This document shows positions 21,801 through 31,723 of a stretch of DNA of 64,000 bases, in pieces. Origin of the DNA: Chrysophaeum taylorii (lineage: Eukaryota; Sar; Pelagophyceae; Pelagomonadales; Pelagomonadaceae); the NCBI GenBank assembly GCA_029834535.1, contig JAQMWT010000139.1, positions 124,001 through 188,000 of the forward strand, in the 5' to 3' direction. The translations under genes and the position numbers were made by a program. A model generated the notes under the pieces. That model had not been told where the DNA came from. It was given only the letters and a program-made list of their open reading frames with translations, and searched no databases. The number at the start of each line of letters is the position of its first letter. Within the stretch, counting starts at the first letter, position 1.

Positions 21801-23020
21801 GGTGTGTGCGGATGTTTTTACACTGTGTTAGCCCGCACGACGGGGACGAGCCCCTCCTCTCCCTACACATTTTCCCTGTGTCAGTACCAAGGACTATAAT
21901 CTCTGCGTGATCACGCCGTTGTCCCTCAACCAAAACTAGGCAGGCTGCCATGAAATGAGCGCCGCCGAGACGAGGCGTTTGGGCTTCGGGAGTCCACTTC
22001 GAGGTCTCTCACATCTTTTTACGCAGTTCTGACCTGCTCGTGAATTTATTTGACAGCGAGTCTGGCACACACTACCTATCAAGCAGTGCGATGCTTTGCC
22101 GCTCCGCATCGCCGCGCAAATTTAGATCAACTGGCGAGTCCTCGATCGAGTTCATACCTCACCGTATCGCTAGCTGCACCCGGGGGGACGCCGACATTGT
22201 GATTACAATACGAACACGATGGGACCCTAGAGGCGTGCGCAGTGCAGTGTGGGCGGTATTGCGTCCGCAGGTACTGCGCTTTTATCAGGGATAGAGGAGA
22301 TCGGTCAACGGGAGAGGCCACCAGGAACGGATGGTCTGCGGTAACGAAGATAGGCGGGACCTTCGGTGACCGCAATGTTCGCAGAAGCATCAGTCACGAT
22401 CGCGACGGGAGTCTCGAATTGCGGCAGTTCCAGGCGTGTCTCTATTCGCCGCTATTTTATTAGTCTGGTATGCCCCCGTTGATCATTCCAGTTGTCATTG
22501 TCAGCCAGCTCAAACGAGCTGGCTTGTCGAAACTCCGTGCAAATAAATCGAGTGTGCTACGAAGGTCGTCGTCGTAGTATGGTAACATGCCGCAAAAGCG
22601 GCCGGAACTATAGCCTGCTGTACCCGAGTTCGTCGTCTAGATTGTAGGTTGCCCCGTTGGTTTCCCGCCATTGCCATCGCAGGTTGTCCAAGTCCATCTC
22701 GCATCCTGCGCCCCCCCTTTATACAATACATAACGTCCTACAAATTCCTCGGGACGAGCCGCGTAGTTGTATTGTATCATGAAGTTGAAGAAAAATGTAC
22801 TAAACTATGAATGCACAACTAATAACACTAGAACTTTGAGGCAATCGTAACTCGTCACTCGATTCCTCCTACTCTCTCCTCACGATGCTCTCTGGCTCTC
22901 AATGGTCATAGGTTGGATTGTCTTACAGGTGACTTCATAGACCAAAGTGGAACAAACACGGCTTCTGCTCACCAGACTGCAGCTTTGCCACCAGCTGGCT
23001 CTCTTAGGAAGAGTAGGAGC
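21801..23020. other. Intergenic region
   Basis: No gene is recognised. A strong hairpin, AGCCAGCTC-AAAC-GAGCTGGCT, lies at about 22503-22524; it could be a transcript-end structure or a small-element remnant. The last stretch before 23021 may be 5' leader of the BTB gene; an open frame extends upstream of that ATG back to about 22913 without another ATG. Confidence 0.5.
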
Positions 23021-24631
23021 ATGACAACGCGCACGATCAGACAAGTAGCCTCTCTCGACGCGGAGACTGGCGATACTGGAAGATTGAAGAAGTCTCGCAA
23101 TATGGGTGGTGAGCTGGTGACAACTAGCGATGCGGAGAAGCATCGCATGGTGCACTTCGTGGTTGGGGAGCGGCGGTTCAGCCTGGCTGCGGGCTCGTGG
23201 TGTCGGTTTCCGAGCTCGGTACTGGCGCAGATTGTTGAGAGCCAAACGCGGCACGGACACCCGATTCGCACTTTCGAGGACGAAGACGCAAAGTCGTGAG
23301 TCTCTGTCGGAAAAAATTCGAACCAATCGTGTCTTTCCATCGTAGGTTTGACCGCGTGGTGCAATATTTGCGGCGCGGCGGGATGCGCGTATGCCCGCCT
23401 TCCGACGACGAGGATCTGGACGACTTTGAAACTCTCGCCTCGAAGTTGTGCCTGACGGCGCTTGCGGCTGAGCTACGGCTCGAGCAGATGCGGCGAATCT
23501 GGGAAAGGGACCTCGGACGCATCGAAATCGAACAAACGCGTCTGAGGCGGACGTTAGACGAGGCGGCCAAGCTCGCGACCAACGGGAACGTATACGAGAA
23601 AGGAATGGCACAGCCGCGTACGCAGCAACAGAACGTCCAGATGGCGATTGTCGATATCGATCCGGAGCGCGAGAAGCTTAGTCCGGTCGTGAGTCGACTC
23701 ACGCTGCGCGAAGGCTACTCGGTTGTCAACGTCTGTTCGCTCCCGTCGCCCGTCGAAGATGGCTGCGCGCGCGTCTCGCCCGGCAAGACTCGTCTCGGCG
23801 TGGCTCTTCAGAAGATGAGCGACATCACTCGACTCCACGGTCGCGGGAACGAGCTTGGGCGTGACACGGGCGCCCTCATCGCACGCGCCGTACGTAGTTG
23901 ATGCCGTCTTTAAGATGTGATGTGTTTGCAGGTCGGCGCCCTTGGTAAGCGGATATTCCAATCGAGAAACAATATCCACCCGACTCGTCGCCGGGTTCAA
24001 ACTCCCAATTGTTGTCGTCGTCCGTCGTTCGTTGTTGTTGGCTTTTGCCGTTTATCGTTGTTTCGACTTCTTTTATTGTCACTGAATCAAGCACGATATT
24101 GCAGATCGTCGTTTCCACCGCTACCTGCTCCGCCACCTTCCCCGTCGCCTTCGGCTCCGGTCGCACGCCGTGGACTCTCGCCCCCCTCCGGCCCCGTGCT
24201 CGTTCGCGAGCGCCGAGGACTTTCGCATCGAATTCTACCCCGAAAGTTATTACGGCACGCACGGTGCGCTCGACTACGACCCCGACTTAGCCTCGCTTGG
24301 TCCCGAGATCGACGAGCTCTTCGACCACCTCCTCGATCGTCAGGTGTTCGAGGCGGGCGGTCTCGATAACTCTGAAAAAGACGCTCGCCACCAGACCGAG
24401 CTGCGCGCCCGCTTCGAGCGCGCCTTTGCTCTACCCCCAAACCAGGGCCGCCTCACGAACGACCACGACGCGTGCGATGTATTCTTCTACGACGGCGCAA
24501 CTGGCCTAGTCAACACGCCCCATCTCCGTGCGCTCGAGTCGGCCATCACCTTTACACGCACCTACTTCAAGGCCCAGCGCACCGTTCTCGCGCGTCTCCT
24601 CGCCGAGATACCACCGGACGACGACTATTAA
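23021..24631 (+). CDS. BTB/POZ (KCTD T1-like) domain protein
   Basis: Best model: exons 23021-23295, 23346-23889, 23932-23944 and 24105-24631, with introns of 50, 42 and 160 nt. The third exon is only 13 nt (GTCGGCGCCCTTG), yet its phases fit both neighbours and it links two long open frames. The product is 452 aa. Residues about 48-130 look like a BTB T1 fold: HFVVGERRFSLAAGSW, FPSSVLAQIV, FDRVVQYLRRGG, then TLASKLCLTALAAELR. A coiled-coil-like helix follows, and then a C-terminal domain (EDFRIEFYPESYYGTHGAL) I do not recognise. BTB proteins of this kind usually oligomerise and often serve as cullin-3 adaptors; that role is inference. The start is uncertain, because an upstream exon is possible. 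The gene lies between the two EGF-repeat paralogues. Confidence 0.7.
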
Positions 24632-25879
24632 CGCACTCTCGCTCGCGGCTCCTCGTTGGCCCGGTTCTTCCCATCCGATGATTTGTCACGGGTTTCCCAA
24701 AGCCGAATGTCGACACACCATTCAATCTCACCAAAGAGGGACGGGAGCGCGCTTCTTCTTGTTGTTGTTGTTGTTCATGCAGCGCGTCGACAAGCACCCT
24801 TACTTTCAGCAGCCCCGGGACGCTTGTTACTCTGCTTGGCTCATACGCACGAGAAAGCGTGGATCCCATCCCCGTGTAATTTTGCTCTTGTCGAATGCCG
24901 AATGCGTGCATCCAAGTAGCGTGTTTATTTCTTTGTTTCCACCATGTTTGCATTGCCGTCGCTGTTGCTGCGCTCATTGCCTGCCGGCTCTCGCGAGCCT
25001 ACCATGCTTCTTACATATCCGGCAATAAGGGTAAAAGTATGTACCCGGGCGACGGAAGCGGACTCAAAGTAAGGCTCGAAGCCAATGGCCCGCGCGAAGT
25101 CGGAAGCGGACTTAAAATAGACTCGCAGGGTCCACGAGAGACCTGCAGGGAGAAACGTTGGAATACGGCTTCTTGACTAATAGTTAGGGAGTGCGTTGAG
25201 CCAACCGAACTTCCTTAATAGCTATGAGGCGCCGCACTACAATATACGATTGCCTCACTGCAAGGACCCGCTGAGGACGGTTGTATTTTCGATCACGTCA
25301 GCATTGCTGTAGACGACCATCGCACGCAAGGGCGTAAGTTTGAATGCACGACCACTGTACAAACACGTGATATCTACTTCATCAGTTGTTTCGGACACGA
25401 TATTGGGAAATTAAGAAGTCCTATCTTCGTGGCGCAAGTGGAATTCAGCCACATCTCCCACCCGCAATCTAGCCCACTTCTTGTGTTCATCCTGCAATCT
25501 CGTCTACGTCATCGCCGTCGTTGGCTTCTCTGCCGGCCACATAGGGCCTCCTTTGATCAGCGTATGTTTTCCTCTTATTCCCTCTCTTGAGCCTCTGCTC
25601 CCTTCGTCACTTTGATGCTAGATACCTATAACAGTCAAAGGCTGGCTGCGGACAAGCAACGTTATCCTTCCTTCCGCTGCAACAAATATTCGGCCCCTGC
25701 CCTCCCCCGGCGCACTTCGCTGGGTTGGGTTTCATGTTTAATCCGGATTGCTCTACCCAGGCGTGCTTCGCGGCAAGCTCCGCAGCATCTGGCCGCCAGT
25801 TCTGTCAGAAATGGTGCCCGTTGATAACGGTCACTTTTCTGTGTCACCAGTTTTCGCCGTTTAGATAGTGGTCGCGGCG
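24632..25879. other. Intergenic region
   Basis: No gene is recognised. The interval has lower GC and many stops. Around 25030-25110 a short imprecise duplication (CGGAAGCGGACTCAAAGTA / CGGAAGCGGACTTAAAATA) is visible. Confidence 0.5.
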
Positions 25880-28132
25880 ATGTGGCGTTTCATTGCCACG
25901 ATGATTGTCGTCGTTCTCGGTCGGACCGTCGGTGGTTCCGAGACGTCGGATGGGTGCCTGGTGATCCCACTGGGTAAGAACTTCACGCAGGAAGAGGCGC
26001 CGCAGGACATCTCCGTGTTCGAAAGGGAAGTGTGGCTTCGAGCGAACGAACGCATTGTCAACATCAGCCGCGTACAAATTTCCTACACCGGAAGCGATAT
26101 CAAGGGTGTCGCTGTTGGATCACGGATGATTCGGGCTCAGATTTCGAGACTGACCGCCGACGGCACCACGGTTGACGAGTGTCTCGTGGTCACGTGAGCA
26201 TTGTTGTTGGAATTGATTTGACTGGTGCGCAGGTACACAGTACTCGATACCGACGAGTGCACGACGCACAGTCGGGCGTGGATCCACCATTGCGATTCTT
26301 CGGCCGTGTGCGTCAACACAATCGGGAGCTACGAGTGCGCGTGCCCCCAAGGCGGGTTCGGCATTCGAGGGTCGGGGTCGCCGGCGCGAAGAAAGGCTTT
26401 TCTGCAGTTGGGGGCGCGGCCGAGTACCGGATACTGCTGGGGCCACCCGAATAGCCTCGAGTGCTGCCACAAGCCCGAGATCTTCCAGCTGTGCGACGTC
26501 GAAGCTTGCAAATTGACGTGCAAGTCGGACCTCCGGTGCACGCGCGACGCGTGCCATGCCGCCGCGTGTCCGCCTCACGCGCGCTGCGTGCCGCAAGACG
26601 GGCCGCATCCTGAGATGTGGACAATGTCGGGAGATACGAAAGGGACGCTGCGCGGCGGCTTCACCTGCGAGTGCGAGCCCGGGTTCGAGGACGATGGCGA
26701 GGGTGGCTGCAAGCCGACGCACAAGCCCGATTGGTGCGCCAACAACGAGTGTCCCTGCAACTGCGCGTGCGTGGCCGACGACAAACGCGGGGGGTATACT
26801 TGCGAGCCCGACCATGGCTACGCCAAGTATGTGCCGCCCGGCACGGAGCGTAACACGTCATCGTTGCGCCTCGACGTAGGCGAGTGCATCCACGCGGCCA
26901 TGCCGCGGCTCGTCCTCGTTGGCGACAACCCCTATCGCCTCAAACAAGGGGACGACTACGTCGAGTTTGGCGCCGAGGTCATCGACAACAACCTCGAAAA
27001 GACGCGGGAGCGGCGCATGATCGTCACCTTCCCCGACAAACCGCTCGGCCATTGCGTCGGCGACATTGGCCACTATCGCGTCGATTACGAGGTCGACATC
27101 GACTGGCTGGCAAACGAGACGTCCTCCGCCGACCCCAACTCTACGATCCCCGTCAAGTTCGTTTCGACCTCGGAAGCGACGCGCGCCGTCATCGTGGACG
27201 ACGTCAACGAGTGCGAGTACAAGGGTCACTGTGATCGGTTTTTTCATCGCTGCTCGAAGATGGCCGCTTGTGGCAACGCGATCGGCTCGTACACGTGCAC
27301 GTGTCCGCCGGGTTACCATGGGGACGGCAGGACCGACGGCATTGGCTGCATCGACGCACGCCCACCGACGCTCGTATGCTCCGGGGCGGGCTGCCACCCG
27401 AAGCTATTCCGCGCAGCCGACATCCACGGTCTCGTTTCAGAAGACCGACAATACGTCGACGTCAACCTCTCCGATTTCAGCTGGATCACAAAGAGAATTC
27501 AAGAAATTTTCGAAAACGGCAAAGCGAACAACCGTGACGACTTCTGCGAGACGCTGAGATTCGGCCGGCCGTGTTTCTTGGCGTCGGACGACACGGTCGA
27601 CCCCCGCACCGGCAACCCGGTGCTCGTCGACCTTACGCCAAACATCACGCTCGCCGGGCTCGAGCTTCCGTTATCTATGGAGGTTCAAACTGGCAACTTC
27701 CAGATGAACACCACCACCCTGCGCTTCGTGGCCACATACGTGGTAGCCGACGCGAACAATAACACGGCGTTCGCCTGGCGCGAAGTTCGAGTTACGGCAT
27801 TTTCGAACGACATGTTCACGCAGTTGACCCGCGAACGCGTCACCTTCGTCATGACCGGCCTCCTCAAGGCCTGTTTTGCGCTCGCTATTATTTTTATTTT
27901 ATGGGCGTTGCGCTCCTTTATTGTACGCCTCTTCACCGTTTTCCCGTTCACTCTCGGGTACTTGCTCTCGCCTACGACCTTCAGCAAATGCGCAACTCGC
28001 AAGCAGTACGTCGCCGCTGTCGATCTCTGGCTCTGCATTTCGCGCTTCGGCTTTCTCAACGAGCACGAGCGGCTCACGATCGCATTCCAAGAATGGAGTG
28101 ACACGCAGAACGAAATCTACGATGACATGTGA
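25880..28132 (+). CDS. EGF-repeat single-pass membrane protein, copy 2
   Basis: Two exons, 25880-26193 and 26233-28132, separated by one 39-nt intron (GTGAGC...GCGCAG). The product is 737 aa. A signal peptide (MWRFIATMIVVVLG) is followed by the same domain order as copy 1: an EGF unit (CDSSAVCVNTIGSYECAC), a Cys-rich block with CWGHPN and PEMW motifs, a CPCNC motif, an Ig-like segment (LVGDNPYRLKQGDDYVEFGA), a second EGF unit (DVNECEYKGHC, ACGNAIGSYTCTC), the conserved GAGCHPKLFRAADI stretch, a membrane span (ACFALAIIFILWAL) and a C-terminal tail (HERLTIAFQEWSDTQNEIYD). The single intron sits just before YTVLDTDEC, where copy 1 has none. Probably a surface receptor or adhesion protein. Confidence 0.9.
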
Positions 28133-29725
28133 TCCGACATCGGGTACCAGGGCAGTCGGCATGCGCTTCCACCTTGAGTTAATTCATAAACCCGGGCTTC
28201 CGAACGTGTGTTCTCTTCCGCGCTCTTTTCATCTCTTCGCGATTGGTGCCCCAGCCATAAACGAATTTTTTTTTAGAGTTATTATTGTGTGACCGCATTT
28301 TCCCTGTCATGTAGGCCGTGATTAATAAATATGCTGAGTGAATGCGAGTAGCAAGGTGGAGCGAGGCTCACGGGGCTGTTACCGTGTCGTCGGATTTGCT
28401 GGCTTCGCTACTCATCGGCAGAGGCGTCGTCGAAAGGAGCTACATACTATGACGAGTTGCACAATCCAATCGACCGAGTATTGGAGATGGTCCGTCCTGC
28501 ACACCCGCGCAGACTTAATCGGTCAAATTTTGTTAGGGCTGGTGTTTTTCACACGGACCAACCGCGACTCGTTGGCCCTATTGCGGCTGGGCACCTACGG
28601 CAGCTGGGCTGCATCGCCGCGAAGTGAGGGGGTGGACGAATAATCGACCTTCTCCTCTCCAGGTAAGTAGTGCAGACGCCTGGTCATTTCATGGCCCAGA
28701 AGGGCGCATCAAGCCCGACACGTTGTCAATTCATAACTTCTAGACTCGTCGGGCGAGGCGACGCAACTCGTTCGCAATGTACAAGTAGTCCGGAGCAGCG
28801 TATCAGGGGCGTCCAGGGAAAAACTTTCTGACTCCCTTCGAGGTCAAAGTCAAAAACGCTCTTAGCCAACTAGCGGATTTCCTTCGAATCATTGGTAGTG
28901 CTTATCAACGGGGGGGTCATTTGTGGCGATGAAACCGAGGTCTTGGCGTGCATCGTTCTGCAGATAAGAAACGTAGTAAGGAAGGCCGATCGTGGCCGTG
29001 TCCTTGATAAGGACTCGCCGAATCGAGCAGGCTATTTTGGAAGAACGTGGTATTCGTATCCGGAAAGGGGCATGTACGGGTTGCAGGGGCGACGCCCCAC
29101 CAACACCCGAAGAGTTTCTTTCGAACTTACGCTCATCAAAGGAGGACATACGTGATCAGCAGAGAAGCCAACGGCGTAGCAGAGAGGGCAATGACGGCGA
29201 AGGCGTAGACGAGAGTGCAAGATGGGCACAAAGAGTTAGGGTGGGGAAGGGAGGAGAGGATTTTAGCAGCAGTATAAAGGGGGTGGTTTCTCCATGATTT
29301 CCCATTTCATCTTCGCTACTAAAGGATGTGCTGTGTCACAAGGATGATAGAAGTGGCGGAGGATGAGAGAGATGGGTTGGAAAGGAGGGCTCAGAGCCCA
29401 TCGCTAGAGCGCTGACCATAGAGCAGATCCATGGAGAACAGGCTCTCGGCGCATGCGCGACTCGTAGCACCCATCGTGCGTAGCTCGTTCGTGTGTTGGT
29501 GAGGGTCAGCGATTGGACGCATGGCGAGGAGTGCGCGGGCACGGCCGCTATGAATGGTGATGCCGAGCGTGCGGATAAGGCGTGTCACAGTTGCGGAGTA
29601 TGCATCGTTGACGTTGCGAGCACCTATCAATCCATGATCAACCCGAAGAATTTATTATTTATCCTTGAATAATGACGTCAACTTCCCGTATCGCATACTT
29701 TTTGATGCAGTAAAAACCGGAGTAG
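28133..29725. other. Intergenic region
   Basis: No supported gene. Minus-strand open frames at 28889-29149 and 29391-29630 have no recognisable motif and may be fragments of old mobile elements. The sequence just upstream of 29726 may be the leader or an upstream exon of the IQ-motif gene. Confidence 0.5.
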
Positions 29726-30880
29726 ATGGCGACATCTCGGAGATCAAGACTTGGTTCGAGTTCAAAAGGGATCCCTCGAATCCCGAGCGTCCCAACGCTT
29801 CAGACGACGACGACGGCGACATCGACAGCAAAGTCTTCGTCCATTGAGAGTTTTGCGTCAGCATGCAGTTTCGACAGTGACGTGAAAGATGGCCGATTGC
29901 CGAGCCTTGACGACAACGCGGAAAGCTTCATCTCTCGCAGGAAGAAGCACAAACCCCCAACTCGTAAAATGTACTTGGAGAGCAGGACGCTCTTGTCGTC
30001 GTCAACGACGTTGGAGACCAAGGGAAGCAGTTGTCGCGTTGCAGACTTGCCACGGAATAGTAAAGTGCGAAACAACACGCTCGAACGGCCCTGGCGCGGG
30101 AGGTCGACTCCGACGCGAATGCGACCACACGATAAAGCGGCGTGCGTCATCCAGCAATGGTGGAGACGCCATCAAGAAGATTTGATAGGGTTCCGAATCC
30201 GCAAAGTCCTCTACCGCCATCGGCGGACGCTGGGTCGGCGGGTGACCGAGTTTCAGACTGGCTATCTCCACGGGCTTCAAGTGTCGTATATGGAAAACCA
30301 ACGCGATATGCAGGCCTTGACCGAACAAGTGCGCTCCCAAGCCTCGTCCTGGCCGGCGGCTGTTGCCGCCAAAAAAATACTTCGGGACGATCACGAAAAA
30401 GACGAGCAGCGCAACCCGGAGGAGCACGAGCGAGAACTTAAGGACAACAAGGAAGGCCGGATGGAGGAGAAAGCCGTCCTCCGGAAAGAGAAGGAGCTTC
30501 AGAACATCGATGAACAAACGTCCAGCGAAGGTCGCGTGCGCAAGTTTTTGTTGGAGGCAGCGGGCGCAAACGATTCTTATTTCGACGCGGCACTTCGAGT
30601 CGAATACGCAACCAACTATCGTCTTGGACCTGCAGATGTGACACCCCCAGGAGACGAAGGGGCGCTCAAGGAGAAAATGGTTCGTGATTTTGTGATCGTC
30701 GCCAGGGCAAAGAGCTCCCTGCCAACTTCGATGAAGGCGATACTACGATATCTCCAGACACACTGGGTCGACGTAACCGTTGAGCAGTGGGATGTCCTTG
30801 CGCTGGATTTGTACGAGAGAAATGTGATTCGGATATCCCGGAACGATGTGGACCGTGTGAGCGAAGTCTGGTTCCAGTAG
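29726..30880 (+). CDS. IQ-motif coiled-coil protein, unknown function
   Basis: ATG at 29726 (MATSRRSRLGSSSKGIPRIP) opens a 384-aa single-exon frame. The first ~140 residues are Ser/Thr/Arg-rich and look disordered. An IQ-like motif (AACVIQQWWRRHQEDLIGFR, about residues 138-157) would be a calmodulin or light-chain binding site. A highly charged helix follows (about residues 215-270, e.g. RDDHEKDEQRNPEEHERELK). The C-terminal ~90 residues (FDAALRVEYATNYRLG, FVIVARAKSSLPTSMKAIL, WDVLALDLYERNVIRIS) look globular. No named family is recognised. Codon use fits the neighbouring genes; an upstream exon cannot be excluded. Confidence 0.7.
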   Translation: MATSRRSRLGSSSKGIPRIPSVPTLQTTTTATSTAKSSSIESFASACSFDSDVKDGRLPSLDDNAESFISRRKKHKPPTRKMYLESRTLLSSSTTLETKGSSCRVADLPRNSKVRNNTLERPWRGRSTPTRMRPHDKAACVIQQWWRRHQEDLIGFRIRKVLYRHRRTLGRRVTEFQTGYLHGLQVSYMENQRDMQALTEQVRSQASSWPAAVAAKKILRDDHEKDEQRNPEEHERELKDNKEGRMEEKAVLRKEKELQNIDEQTSSEGRVRKFLLEAAGANDSYFDAALRVEYATNYRLGPADVTPPGDEGALKEKMVRDFVIVARAKSSLPTSMKAILRYLQTHWVDVTVEQWDVLALDLYERNVIRISRNDVDRVSEVWFQ

Positions 30881-31723
30881 CAAGCGTGAGCGGCGTACGC
30901 ATCAAACCACGTCCCAGCAACGCCCGGCGATTCGAGAAGAATGGTGAATGTCTGTCTGTTTGTTCCAGAGAGCTACACTATTATGTGTGCGACACTGGAA
31001 CATTTCACACCTATCTCTACACGAGGGTTTTCTCTCCGTAATACGGCTTTCGCTCGTTCCTCCCTTCCTTCCTTACCCTTCCGCAACTATATTTTTCATG
31101 ACTATGAAGAACCCAGTCTGCTGAAGCTCTTTTCCAACATGGAGTAGGCCTCCAGGCGCGTACCGTCAGGTACGGGGTTTTCTGTTTAATTAACAGAGGC
31201 TTCGTTCCTCGTTGTCAGTGTGAACGCTTGCTTTGCATGGGACCTAATGTCCCTAAGGAGTTAGGGCTTAAAAATCCCTACCTCGTGTAGTAGTATGTGG
31301 CAAGCGGAATGGTCTGTACACGCCTAAGACTGCACGCAGTCTCTACCATGTACCCGGAGAGGGTCAAATCTCTCCATTTGCAAAACGCTCTAAAATAAAA
31401 AACAATCTCTATGCGTGCCATTCGCGGGAGGCTCTCGCCACTCCCTGCTCTATTTGCGTCATAAATGCGCAGGCTGCGTTTGACATATAACCATAACAAA
31501 AGAAGTGCTGTGAGTCCACGCCGCGACGCGTGCCCACTGTAGTATCTAGCGACGAAAACGACTCTTACGGAAGATCATGCTCGTCGCGCGCAGAGGGAAG
31601 CATGCACACACTCGGAGATGAGATTACCAAGTAGAAGAAACGAGCCCGCGACGCACCCAGACGACAGAGCGCGCGCAGGATCGTCGATCGACACAAGCGA
31701 CAGAGCTTGGTAAATCATCATCG
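30881..31723. other. Intergenic region
   Basis: I see no gene. It separates the ends of two convergent genes (IQ-motif gene and ABHD-type gene). It is AT-richer than its flanks and lacks clear repeats. Confidence 0.5.

Noticed and set aside
24009-24290. Signal-peptide-like open frame
   Set aside because: Starts inside the 160-nt intron of the BTB gene and continues out of frame over its last exon.
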